From Dactylonectria macrodidyma (lineage: Eukaryota; Ascomycota; Sordariomycetes; Hypocreales; Nectriaceae), in the NCBI GenBank assembly GCA_020744425.1, contig JAGMUV010000009.1, forward strand, positions 682,001-746,000: a stretch of 64,000 nucleotides of DNA. Reading direction: 5' to 3'. Positions 24,670 to 35,274 of the stretch are shown here, piece after piece. Below the pieces are notes generated by a model, which saw only the letters and a list, made by a program, of their open reading frames with translations, did no database searches and was not told the DNA's origin. Made by a program: the position numbers and the translations under genes. Numbering within the stretch: the first letter of the stretch is position 1; the number at the start of each line of letters is the position of its first letter.

Positions 24670-26103
24670 ATGGTATCGAATCGGCTCCGGTTGGTGGCCC
24701 TCGCGACTGCAATCTGCGTCGTGCTCTTCTACCGACTGGGCAGTCAGTACGACGACAGGTATTTGAAGGTGCAGCAGCCGTGGAAAGACCAATCTCACGC
24801 CGGGACATACGACGAGGCCAAGGTCAGCGGGGAGAGCGACGTCGCTATTCCAACGCCGACTGGCGCAGGTCAAACCGAAGTTCCAACAGAGTCGGCGCTT
24901 GACACGCAGCAGAAGGAAACTGTTTCAGCCACAAAGGCACTGGCGCAAGAGACCTCACCTCTCGACGTTGACGACAGCGAGGATGCCGTCAACAAAACGG
25001 ACAGTACTAGTGGCGACGCCTCAAAAGCCACAACCTACAGCCCCCCAGAACACGATGTACACTGGTCCCGCTTCGCCTACACACAATACGTCACCGACAG
25101 CGACTACCTATGCAATTCAGTCATGATGTTCGAAGCGCTGCACCGCCTGGGCAGTAAAGCCGACCGTCTGATGATGTATCCCTCGTACATCCTCGACCCT
25201 GCAGCGACCGAGGCGCATAGCCACGACGGCCGCTTGCTGATCAAGTCGCGGGACGAGTACAACGTCAAGCTAATGCCCATCGAGATCCAGCATCGCGAGG
25301 GCGCAGATCGTGAGTTGTTGAAGCAGTTGATTCGGTGCTTGAAGCTAACGGAAAAACGTAGTGACCTGGGCCGACTCCTTCACCAAGCTCCTGGCGTTCA
25401 ACCAGACCCAATACGAGCGGGTTCTGTCGCTTGATTCCGACGGAGTGATTCTGCAGCATATGGACGAACTCTTCCTGCTGCCACCGTGCCCCGTCGCCAT
25501 GCCCCGGGCGTACTGGCTGCTCGACAGCAAACCCACAGAGCGCGTCCTTTCATCCCAAGTCATGCTCATCCAGCCCTCGGCAGTTGAGTTCGACCGCATC
25601 GTGAAGCAGATGGACCAAGTCGGCGACAACGACTACGACATGGAGATCGTCAACAAGCTCTACTACGACAGCGCGCTGATCCTGCCGCACCGGCCGTACG
25701 ACATGCTGACGGCCGAGTACCGGCGAACCGATCACGTCAACTATCTCGGCAGCGATCGCGAGGCCTGGGATCCCGTTGCCGCCCTGAACGAGGCCAAGTT
25801 CGTCCACTTCTCTGACTGGCCGATTCCGAAGCCGTGGCTGCCCATGGAACCGGAGGCGCAGCAGGAGAACCAGCCCAACTGCACGGCTATCAATGGCGGG
25901 GACGAGTGCGTTGAGAAGACTATCTGGAATCAATTCTACACCGACTTTGCAGAGAACCGCCAGGTAAAGAACGACCCTGGTAATTTCGCAACTAAGGCCT
26001 ATGCTAATTGAGATGATAGCGGATCTGCCACTCTGGAGCAATTTCTTCCCCTTCAAAATCGCGACGCTGGTCGCGAATGGAAAAGACTCGTCGCAATGAA
26101 TGA
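24670..26103 (+). CDS. GT8-family glycosyltransferase, type II membrane protein
   Basis: Exons 24670-25309, 25362-25963 and 26020-26103 (introns of 52 and 56 bases) give 441 aa. A short basic head and one hydrophobic segment (LRLVALATAICVVLFY) predict a Golgi-type type II protein with a lumenal Ser/Thr/Lys-rich stem. The catalytic part resembles fungal GT8 enzymes of the GNT1/glycogenin-like group: WSRFAYTQYVTDSDYLCN, then the metal-binding DxD in VLSLDSDGVILQHMDELF, and later FVHFSDWPIPKPW. Donor and acceptor cannot be stated; N-acetylglucosamine or glucose transfer is the family expectation. If the last intron were kept, the protein would end at 26011 instead. The splice is preferred because its length and branch site match neighbouring introns. 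Confidence 0.8.
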
Positions 26104-26447
26104 TGTTTTCCAACTGTTAGAGCATACCTAGTTACGGTTACAGTATATCACGGGTCATATGTTTGTACATGTATATGTCATGTTTCAGCAGGGTCTGATG
26201 GTATGTCGATCACTATACCAATTGGATGAGGGGTCCTAATTAGATGTCATCCAATCACTTGGACTGGATTTGGATAACGGCGTTTGGGCAATTAAAAACT
26301 AGATCTAGACTACCATTTATTCGGCTCTTCTACTCATCTAACTTTTAGTCTAATGCGTTCTGCTTAGCGGCCTTGATACCCAACCGGGCCAGATTTCCCG
26401 TCCCCTTGATTGGGATAGGAGAGCAATTAGATCCTCCTGGTGCTCCT
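26104..26447. other. Intergenic, converging 3' ends
   Basis: 344 bases between two convergent genes. AT-rich 3'UTR-like sequence; nothing else seen. Confidence 0.55.
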
Positions 26448-27232
26448 TTACAGCTTCTTCTTGCCCGCCTCAGCGGCCTGGACTTTAGCAATGGCCTCCG
26501 AGGTAGCGATGACGCTCTGGACGAGTAGTATACCGGGGATGACGATCCAGAAGGCGTTGCAGAGGACGTAGTACATCCAGAAGTAGAAGCTCTCGGGGCG
26601 GCAGTAGCCGATCTGGTAGACGATCTTGCTGAAGGAGCAGGTGGCGTAGTACAGGATGTCGCCGTAGATCTGGCCCAGACTGACGATGATCTGGATGGGA
26701 TGTCGGAGGGGGTGGTTATGGACGATGGCGTAGGCGCAGAAGAAGGAGAGCGGACCCCAGAAGAAGGCGGTGATAGACTCCATGCAGACGACGAAGGCGT
26801 CCTGGGTCAGGTATCGGGAGTCGGACAGGGAGTACTCCTTCCAGAGCTGGCCGAAAAGGTCCATCTGGCTGGCCATGTCGAGGTGGTTGACGGCAAAGTA
26901 GCCTATTATTATCTTGTTAGCAATTGTTACTGGGAGTGTAGCATTCTTTCGCAGATCTGAAAAGCCGAAAACATACCCTCGAAGAACAGATGGATGCACC
27001 CGCAAAGGGCGAACCACATGGTGGCCAACTTGGCGCCCCCCGAAATGTTCACTCGTGCCTGCAAGATCAAGACATGGGTAACGGCGAAGACACCACAGCA
27101 AAGTAGTGAAAAGATGCCCACGAGCTTTGCCGCGCCCATCGAGTTGGCAGCATATCCTTCGATTGCCACGTCTAGGGGCCAGTACGGGTGCAGAGGGTCT
27201 GCCCCCGTGAGGTTGCTTGCGACGGCAGCCAT
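26448..27232 (-). CDS. Emopamil-binding protein (EBP)/sterol delta8-delta7 isomerase-like membrane protein
   Basis: Exon 1 (27232-26977) and exon 2 (26902-26448), with a 74-base intron, give 236 aa. The protein carries the EXPERA fold of EBP. Residues that act in EBP are all present: His81 and Glu85 in HLFFEG, Glu127 and Thr130 in MESITAFFWGPLS, and Asn201 and Trp204 in LCNAFWIVIPG. Five hydrophobic segments can be seen and the C-terminus is Lys-rich (GKKKL), which suits an ER protein. Animals and plants use EBP to shift the sterol double bond, whereas fungi normally use ERG2. This is therefore probably an accessory isomerase or a terpenoid/sterol-related paralogue. Exact activity is unknown. 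The ATG at 27232 is the first in frame with good context. Confidence 0.8.
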
Positions 27233-27867
27233 TGTGAAGGCGTTGAGGAAGTTGCGGCTCTGGAAAATTCGCAATTGGATCGAGGAGAGGTTGAGCTGCT
27301 GGCGTTCGAGGCAGGGGACGTCGAGGGTTGGAGTGTTGATGGAAGACGGACAGATTCGGGGGTGGTTGCTTTTATCACAGCCCGCGTCCGAAATTCAAGA
27401 TTCGACACCTCATCTTATCTCCCCCGCAAAAAAAGCAAAGGAGCGGTGGGCACGCGCCTTGGAATGTGGAATGGGAAGCAGCCGCGGGGTTCAGGGGATC
27501 TTTTTTGGTGGGGACCCTGCTGTGGACCCTGCTGTCTGTTCAATTGTTGGGCGCTGTTCCCGTTCCAATAGAGAGCCGCTGAATGTTCACAGGCGACGAC
27601 CGAGCGGGTCGTGCCGTGGCTTCAGTGGCTGTTAGTGGTTGGATGTTTTCGAGTGTGCCTTGCAAGCCCCTGCAAGACGCCGCAACAGGGACCGTATTCG
27701 GCTTTGGGCTCGTCGGATACGCAGCCTGTTTTTCGCTCATCAAGACTTGGCGAGATCCAATATGCAAGTTCCAGGATCGCTCACATCCAGTACGTTTCAT
27801 TTTGTCAATTAAGGTGTCTTTTCCTAAAGTCGTCTGTTGCCGACATGACACACGCATTTAAGTCCAT
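27233..27867. other. Intergenic region
   Basis: 635 bases between two minus-strand genes. Open frames on both strands (for example 27583-27861) are short and lack structure. This is presumably the EBP-like promoter and the NADase 3' end. Confidence 0.5.
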
Positions 27868-28604
27868 TTAACATCCCTTCTCCTTGGAGATCAGAATTCT
27901 CGACTCCTCCCGCTGCAAGTATCCGGCGTCGATCAACGCCATAATGTTTCCAGTGCCGCCAGTATAAAATTGCGCGCCAAGGCCGGGCTGGCCAAACCAA
28001 GGAGCAATGGGTCCTCCCACGACGGTGAGCGGTTTCAGCACTTTGTAGACGTGGTAGTTGTATGGGAAGTCTGGCGCATCTGGGTTTGTGTCGAGGTTGG
28101 AGGGAGGGAGGGCCCTCTGTGAATAGGGAGCAGCTGCAGCAGAGACATATTGCCCTATTTCAACACAAGTTAGAAATCGGCTTTCGGCTCTCAATTATAC
28201 GACACAGAAAACAACGTACCATACTCGCTTCCGAAGCGATCCACAAGAGTTCCAACTTCAAGAACCATGGTGCCGTTGATGGCCTTGCCGTTGGCATCAA
28301 GCTGGAATCCGTTCTGCGGCGGGTACACCCAAGCGCCGGTGGCATCGGTCCACTTAGCCAAAAACTCGCCAGGCGTCTCGGCGTCTCCAAAGCGGTCGTA
28401 GTTGGATACGAACGTGCCTAGAGGTAACTTCTTGGGCAGCACTCGAGGTCCGAGGCGCGAGTCGCGGCAGATGTACTGCTTCGCTGAAGAGCCGCCGTTG
28501 CGAGTGCCTGAGCAGTCACAGGATGGGCCCTGGACCGGCGACGGCAGGGCTGAGGTCGACGAGGCCCAGCCGAGCGAAAAGAGGAGGATGGAAGAGACCT
28601 TCAT
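27868..28604 (-). CDS. Secreted TNT-domain NAD+ glycohydrolase
   Basis: Exon 1 (28604-28220) and exon 2 (28154-27868), with a 65-base intron, give 223 aa. The start [21 protein letters not shown] is a signal peptide. The rest matches the TNT (tuberculosis necrotizing toxin) NADase fold found in secreted fungal enzymes. Visible hallmarks are SNYDRFGD, the VYPPQNGF loop, a VDRFGSEYG segment, the [10 protein letters not shown] loop and a C-terminal YHVYKVLKP...[17 protein letters not shown]. The domain splits NAD+ to nicotinamide and ADP-ribose. In Aspergillus such enzymes sit on conidia. A cluster of cysteines just after the signal suggests disulphides. It is intact. A role in antagonism or defence is inferred. 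Confidence 0.82.
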
Positions 28605-29572
28605 GTTGGATGCTTTTCGTTTACTCGTGGGAGGAGTTCTAGACGACTGCTACTGCTGCTGCTGCTGCTGCTGCTACTAACCAACAGCCATCCCAGAGCA
28701 CAACAGGTTCCCTCGCTTTTATAGATGATTCTTGGTGCAACACGAGGGAGCAGCCCGAAATGTAAATAGCACTAACTTTACATGCATGTCTCATGAGCTG
28801 GCCTATCGGCTAACCAGCAAGCCAAGAAGCCCGCGTCCGCAGTTGCCTTTTGCATATTGCTTCGCCTTGCTCCCTGTGAACAACCACAATAATCGCCGAA
28901 CGGGAACCAACCGCGGACATGACCGTCTAGGCTGCGGCGGGATAATCGGCGACCGGAACCCCTGCGGCCGACACTTAGCTGCAGGGGGGATGCTAGCAAA
29001 TAGCGAGCTTGGCGCATCGAAAACCCCGGAAAAATAGTCTAATTTATACTCCGTACAGCCGCAGATATTATTGCCCTCCGTATTGCCGTGTCGACCAGAT
29101 TGGAACTCCAGTGTCTTACAGGACGCGAGGAGTTTATTTAGAACCCTCATCCTTGGGTGTTATAGAAACTCGAACGGGCTCCCAAGAACAGATGTTCATT
29201 GGAGGAATACGGATCCTTTTACGTATTTTGTATCTGACCATACAGTACTCAATCATCTCGCTCTAATTTCCTTCGTTGCGAGGAGTCGTATCATGTGAGA
29301 ATATGTCTCGGGGCAACGATCGGATGAATGCAACTGGTGTCACTCCCTAAGACTTGTACTGGGCATCGTCACCCGCCTACTTTTCTGTTTCCCCCCTACT
29401 GAGTCCCTATGACTAATTGACCTTCTCGGTTGTTAATGAGTCGCGGTGTACAAGTCCACAAAACGATCGAACGCGAATCCTGCATCTATGTGCCCTGAGC
29501 AATGTGCCATCTTTTCAAGAATGGCTTCTCGGACCACAATTCAATAACATTGTAACTTTTCACCTGAACAAA
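28605..29572. other. Intergenic region upstream of the NADase gene
   Basis: 968 bases without a supported gene. It contains a CTG run beside the NADase start and the NADase promoter. Confidence 0.5.
28653..28675. repeat. CTG/CAG trinucleotide repeat
   Basis: About 7.7 uninterrupted CTG copies (CAG on the minus strand), 49 bases before the NADase start codon, so probably in its 5'UTR. Flanking CTAC/CTACT imperfect copies extend it slightly. Confidence 0.9.
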
Positions 29573-30237
29573 CTACCATGCAGTCCCCACAGCCCACTCG
29601 GCGGCCTTTGCGTGCCCCGTCAAGACGCCCTGAGCACCATATTTGGCAAGCGGCTCAGCAAACGCTTTATCCGAAGTGATGGACATTCCAATCGTCTCCT
29701 TCTCCTCGATCCACTCCACGACGATGCAGCAGTCCTCCATAGGTGCCAACACTGGCGTCGTGAACCCAAAGCAGCTAGGCAGACCCTCGTCGAAGCAAAA
29801 CGAAATGGTCCCGTGCCTCGGCCGCATGAGCACGCCCCAATCGTCCGTCTCGATAACCATCCGCCCAGCCATGGACGCCTTCACGTCATTGGGCGCCGTG
29901 CCCTCGATGGTGAACCTGATGTCGAACTTGGGACCCGGCCCGGACTGCCACGCCCCGCCGCACTGGAGAATGAATTCGCCGACGCTGCCCTCGCTCTCGG
30001 ACGGATCGACGGTAAACGGCACGTCTTGGAGACAGCTCTTGCGGGCCGTTGTTTAGCACAGGCACTAGTTTCGCGGGTGGGGGGGGGGGACGATGGCCGG
30101 CATGGGGAACTTACATGGAAGGCATACCAGTGCCCCCCTCCTATGGGGTTGACCACTTTGATCTCGGTAACGGTGAACTTCATGTTGGGTGGCATATGTC
30201 TAACGTAGACTGGGAAGGTCATCTGTCCAGGAGCCAT
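29573..30237 (-). CDS. Hypothetical protein, function not recognised
   Basis: Exon 1 (30237-30115) and exon 2 (30037-29573), with a 77-base GTAAGT...AG intron, give 195 aa. The frame stays open a little upstream, but the only ATG there is at 30237 (MAPGQMTFPVYV). The protein has no signal peptide or membrane segment. It looks like a compact beta-rich fold, with repeated short hydrophobic strands (FTVTEIKVVNP, FDIRFTIEG, GRMVIETDDW) and four to five dispersed cysteines. I cannot name a family. It follows the NADase gene on the same strand with 970 bases between, so co-transcription is unlikely. Confidence 0.65.
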
Positions 30238-31725
30238 AGCGTCAGTCTTACCGCAACGGCTGAGATGTGATAGGGAACACAAGTTGAACGACTCGACGGT
30301 CGGCAACTGTTTCGGTGGGCAGATAAGGGAAACGAAGTTAGTATTCCATTGGGATTAATGGGCATATTTAACGCCACTGTGTGCGCAAAGGCCAGTCACA
30401 CAGCACCAGGTGTCTCATCCTTTAGCCTGGCCTCAAGCCACAAACCGGCCTGGCCTAGCAAACATGCCTCCAAAGTCCCAAGACTGCATCTCGAGGCATT
30501 TATCCTGCATGAGGGCCTAAAGATCGGCATAAAAAGCAATCAATCAAGTCACGGGCTAGGAACGGGAAGCCCAGCATGTCTCAGTTGTGTCGTCGTCCTT
30601 GCATACGCCTCGATAAATAGCGTGGGCGGTCAGCTCCAGGTTTTGACGCCAATATTCCACTCGAGCTAGGGCGATTCGTAGCCTCTTTGTTATGATATGA
30701 GTTTGGCTGGGGGTTTTCGATCCATCGCATCCCCCGGCAACAAGGAAGATACCACGCAGATTCGGTTGGTTCTTCTAGCTGTTGACATCTCGCACACGGA
30801 AGTTTCCCGTCTTTGGAGGAGAGCTCTGATGCTTGCTAAACTTTTAGCAACAACCTGGCAGCCGCATGTACTAGCTGCGGCCACAATTACCGTTGTACAG
30901 CCCGAGCAACCCAAGTCGCCTTCTACGGACAGCCAATTGTAGCAGGAATATACTCCTAGCTCTGTTCGTTAATTACTGGTACGCCGTTAATGATCCCCAC
31001 TACGTACTGAGCCCTGCAGCTTCTGTCAAATATGAGAGGGCGCCAGTTGCCAAGACCAGGCTGGAGAGAAACAGGTGAGATGCATTCAGACACCACAGAC
31101 ACAGATGTTGGGGAGCTCCCTCCAGGAAGTAGGCAGGTACAAGTGTATGGACGAAATTGTTACACCAAGTCCTAAATCAATCGGGCGTGGTTGTAGGACA
31201 TTGATCAGAAACGCATGTTGCGCAACATCACTGCGAGACCAATCGTTTTGGGAATGCGATGAGGTCGAGATAAGTAAACTCGCGCATGTTCCAAAATTAG
31301 TGAAAGAAACCCAACTCTTTGGAAAACAGAACTGTTCTCGTCGTCAGATTCTCGAAGTAGAAACAGCTCGCGTCTGATTGAATCTACAGCGAGGACGAGG
31401 TTATCTCGATGAGACCCAGTAATAGAACTAATAAATGACAGTACCACGAACGTCAGTCGGTTACTTGGAAATCCCATGACAAGCTGAAGGCGCCGGGGCC
31501 GTGTGGGCTGGTATATTGAAACGACATATATTTAACATGCTGGACAAATGGTGCTTGTGGTATCGTAAATTAGGGGTGTGCATGATCTGTCCTTACCCTC
31601 ATGGACCAGACAATACAGTTGGCCGAGCCGGCGTTTGCTATCAATCGGCAGAGTCTCTGCTCCTAGGTTGAGGAAAACACCGAGCTTGTGTTTAAGGCTT
31701 GAGTGTTTCGGTTAGGCTAATCCGC
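30238..31725. other. Intergenic region of about 1.5 kb
   Basis: Frames at 30349-30669, 31075-31377 and 31205-31477 overlap on opposite strands without recognisable motifs. No repeat or RNA gene was identified. Confidence 0.5.
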
Positions 31726-33369
31726 CTAGTATGTGACAGACTCAGAACGAGTTCCACCGTAGCTGCCAATATCATCGCCAGAGGACATGATAAAAGTAAC
31801 ATCGATGCGTCGCTGCTCAGTCGTCACCAACACCAACGTCTCGCGAACGCGCATGATTTCCGGCACCCTCTCTATGCCCTCCCAGCTCAAGGACGTCTGG
31901 GGCTGCACCCTACTCATTGACCACGCCTCCCACGGAATATCCTCGATTGGCGCTAGAGGGGGGAGGTCGCCCATTAGGATGGTCTGGCCCTCTATTGTCA
32001 TCGTCTTCGCACACACCTCTGCGGCGCCGTCGCTGAACCACATGCCCTCTTGTCTATTTATATTGCGCAGCAGGCGTATGACTCGGCTTCGTAGCACGGG
32101 ATGCCGACATCTTGACCCAACAACGAATAGGGGAATGATGATTCCAGGTTCCAGAGACAGGGGTGACCGAGGTTCTCGAGCTGCGATGGCCAGGAGCAAA
32201 GACTCTGCACAGGCGACAATGCGCTCGAAATAACCTAACAGATCATCATATCGCATGTCTGGTCCGAATCTCCTCGCAGCGAGCATGCCTCGTAAAAGGG
32301 CATGGTAGAGCCGTACTGACATGGCAGCAGGCTCGCCCGTCGGCCCGTCCTTCTCGAAGATGGCCATCTTGAACTCCCAGTCGACGAGATCTTGCAGGAT
32401 GTCCCGCATCGCGAGTTTTTCGTTGACCTGTTCTACGGTGCACATGCCAACCGCCTCGTCAGCGAGCAGGAACCGCCTAACCAAAGAGAACAGGGCTGTT
32501 CCTGCTTGCTCGTAGTTCTCTATCGCTGCCGCTCGCATGCACTTGGTGATGTCGGTCATGTCTGGGGCTTCTTCGTAGGGGTACGGGGCGCTTGATTCCG
32601 AAAAGGTCAGGGCTTGGAGATCAAGACGCATCAGCATCTCGGCGGCTAGCTTTACAGCGGGATGGCCCTTTGCTTGCAACATGAGACGGTGGCCGGCTGT
32701 AATGTGGACTTGGCTCTCGCTCCACCGGCCCATCATGTTGGTGATGGACACGAGAGCAAGGCTCAGAGATAGGAGCCTGTGCGGATCCCTCAGCGCCTGT
32801 GCGTGTGTGACAGCTTGCGCATAGTTCTGGTTGGCGAGTCTTTGAAAGACATCGACTCTGTGATCCATGCCAGCTCCTTGAGAGGCAAGCTCATGCTTCT
32901 GATGCAGCGCGCCCAGCGCAAGCGTCGCGTGCCAGACAGCGGGCTCAGAGTGCGCCAACTGGAGCAACTCGCCGGTCCAAAAGTTAGACGGCAGGAAAGA
33001 CGCCGTCGAAGGCGCCGTCAGCTTGCGGAAGACGTCGAACAGGGACAAGCTGTCAACCTGTGACGGGCTAAGGCGCTGGCCTGGATACTGAGTGAGGGCC
33101 TTGGAGACGGGCCCGATGACGCCGAGCTCGCGCACCGCTTCGACGAGCTGGCGACGGGTGACGGTTGAGTCGCCGGGGAGATAGCCATCGCACTGGCGCT
33201 TGGAGGTGATGCAGCGCTGGCAGCATGGTTTGGCCTCGTCGCATTTGACACGACGGATGCTGACCGATAGGATCGTGATGTTAGCGTTCAAGGTTCTGGA
33301 GGGGTGGGACGTCCGTAGGGCTGAAACTCACCGACAGGTGACGCATCCAGTGCCTGATTTTCGGGGCAT
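31726..33369 (-). CDS. Zn2Cys6 transcription factor with fungal-specific regulatory domain
   Basis: A 38-base first exon (33369-33332) and exon 2 (33259-31726) flank a 72-base intron inside the zinc cluster; the product has 523 aa. The cluster has cysteines at 9, 12, 19, 26, 29 and 36 (CVTC, RVKCDEAKPCC, QRC). This is the binuclear Zn2Cys6 DNA-binding module found only in fungi. The rest is the helical middle-homology type regulatory region, with LFDVFRKLTAP and WHATLALGALHQ near the start. There is no leucine-zipper-like linker of note. It is not adjacent to a biosynthetic cluster, so its target is unknown. Ignoring the intron would remove the first two zinc ligands. Confidence 0.9.
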
Positions 33370-33852
33370 GGTCTGTCTTTTTGGGTTGTCCGCGGCTTCA
33401 AATTGATCGAAGTTAGTTTGCTGAGAGGATAATGAGTTGAGAGTGATGTCGATGAGAATTTTGTCGTTGACAATCACGAAATGAAACAGCAAGTTACTGT
33501 TGCAATTCGAATGCTCAGGTACAGAGCCAAGCCACAATTCAAATCGTCATTTGTTTTAGCTCCTGGCAGCACAGCCGCAGTCATCTCACGCTCGACTCTT
33601 TTGCTGTCCAATTACCCGCAGCCCACACCTGGAATTAGCACGGGAGTGAGAGATTAAGGCCATTTACTTTTGGAGTTACCTAGTTGACGGCCATGAAACG
33701 TCAGGGCCGTTAGGTATGGCTCCACCAAACGATGATGCTTCCACCAGTACGTAGTATTTGAGTTACAAGCACAGAGCAGTTGCCAACTATTAGTGTCGTG
33801 TACCTTGCGTTTTGGGTCATAATTCATTCAATGGGTATCTCGGTATCTCAGT
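33370..33852. other. Intergenic region
   Basis: 483 bases between two minus-strand genes; it holds the transcription-factor promoter. No coding frame supported. Confidence 0.5.
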
Positions 33853-34775
33853 CTATAATTCGCTTTCTTGCAACTTTCTCTTCGCCCTCAGCATAGCCGC
33901 GTGCTGCTTCTTGTGAAACTTAACATCGTCTGGGTGTAACGGGTTCCAAACCGTGTTGCACACCTTGCACTCAGAAAATGCCGCTTGGCAGGAGATGTTG
34001 AGTGTGGTCTGTACGGTTGGAGATGGTTTGGCCTTCAGTCTCTTCGACCTTTCCACGTCCGATCCTTCATTTCTCGGGCTCTGATGTCGGTTCCATAATG
34101 GGGGCCCCGAGTCACCTCTTCGTAGCTTCCTTATTTCTCGATTTGAACGCCCCCCCGATTCCTTATCGTCTGTCTCCGACCCATTCTCGTCATCATCCTC
34201 CAACTTTTTGGTGTCCATCAATGGTAATGAGCTTCCGCGAAACTTGAGAAACCGTGGTTTTCGTCTCTCTAGCTTGGATGGTTGTGGAGGGGATGGCGGC
34301 AGGGGTGAGGAGGGAGTTGGGTTGGATTCCACCTCTTCTGATTGGGGGATGGACACTGGCGATACATGTTGAGGTACTGGCTTGAAAAAGTTCATTATTG
34401 AGCCTTTCTCAATGTTGGCCTGGGGCTTCTTGGCCGTGGTGGCAGTTGCGATGGCATGTTCGTCCGTGGCCACAGAAACTTTGGTGGTAGGTGGCCCGTC
34501 CGCCTTGGCAGTTTTTAGGGTTTCGCATTCGAGAGCCGATTCTATGTCAGGTGTGCGCCTCCTCTTTAAGGCGGCTTCATCTCGTGTATCGGTGGCGGCG
34601 GCACGTTTGCCGTACGTTCGGAGAGGTTTCCCTCGAGTCCGCGGCCGAGAGCCAGGTCCTGCTTGAGCCCTAGAAGTAGTCAGTCGATGTTCGGGTAGGC
34701 AAGTCCCGAGTCGCAATCATACATTGTGGATTTTGTCACAGGTCTGTCAATCAACTGCCATGCTTGGTTGGACAT
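33853..34775 (-). CDS. ESCO-type zinc-finger protein (zf-C2H2_3), no acetyltransferase domain
   Basis: Exon 1 (34775-34723) and exon 2 (34669-33853), with a 53-base intron GTATGA...CTGAC...CTAG, give 289 aa. The C-terminus has a finger C252-x2-C255-x14-H270-x3-H274, as at the N-terminus of Eco1/ESCO cohesin acetyltransferases, but the protein ends 15 residues later with no GNAT domain. The N-terminal PLRTYGKR and a PIP-like KGSIMNFF (106-113, Lys in place of Gln) are also ESCO-like. The middle is disordered, acidic and Ser/Pro-rich. The intron splits an ATG (AT|G), and translation could start there (272 aa) or at an in-frame ATG at 34775. Role in cohesion or PCNA binding is inferred. Confidence 0.75.
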
Positions 34776-35274
34776 GGGACCGAAGTCCGTAGTAGAACGC
34801 AATCGATGTGTTTCGCGTTACTGTGTTGACAAGGCATGCGGATCCTAGCCGTGAGGGGGGTTTGAGAAATTTCCAGACAGGCAGTACAGAACGATTGTTT
34901 TCACGAGTCCCGGGAGGTTGCAATGCGATTATCGAGAGTATTTTGACGGTAGTTGTCCGATGTTAGGGTGGTTCTGAACTTGAAGTGCCCATGTTCATGA
35001 CAAAGGAGCCCCACCGGAAGACGCGCCTTAACGCGTCCGACGCGCTGTCACATGTTCCGGCAATTTCATCATCATCACTTGGAGCCTGACACCACGGTCT
35101 AATTCGTAATTGGTAAAATAATGTGTGAAGAATGTATGCTGTTCTGAGTGTGCGGTGGGGTTGTCATTGATAATTTTTTATTTTCCGTGAGTTAAGTCAA
35201 TTAAGTCGGGCTCCCTAGTTGAGTAGCCCAGATGATCGCGATGCTTGTTGCGGCTCATAAGGCCATGGGCATCT
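34776..35274. other. Intergenic region
   Basis: 499 bases between two minus-strand genes. No supported frame; AT-rich sequence near 35165-35210 is consistent with 3' flanking DNA. Confidence 0.5.

Noticed and set aside
25550..26113. Minus-strand frame of 187 codons at the glycosyltransferase 3' half
   Set aside because: Antisense to the conserved GT8 catalytic region.
29417..30208. Plus-strand frame of 263 codons
   Set aside because: It covers the opposite strand of the two-exon 195-residue gene and is rich in His, Arg and Pro as expected for a shadow.
34670..34716. Zinc-finger gene start at 34716 read through without an intron
   Set aside because: That start lies inside a proper 53-base intron with GTATGA donor, CTGAC branch and CTAG acceptor; splicing gives a better N-terminus in the same frame.
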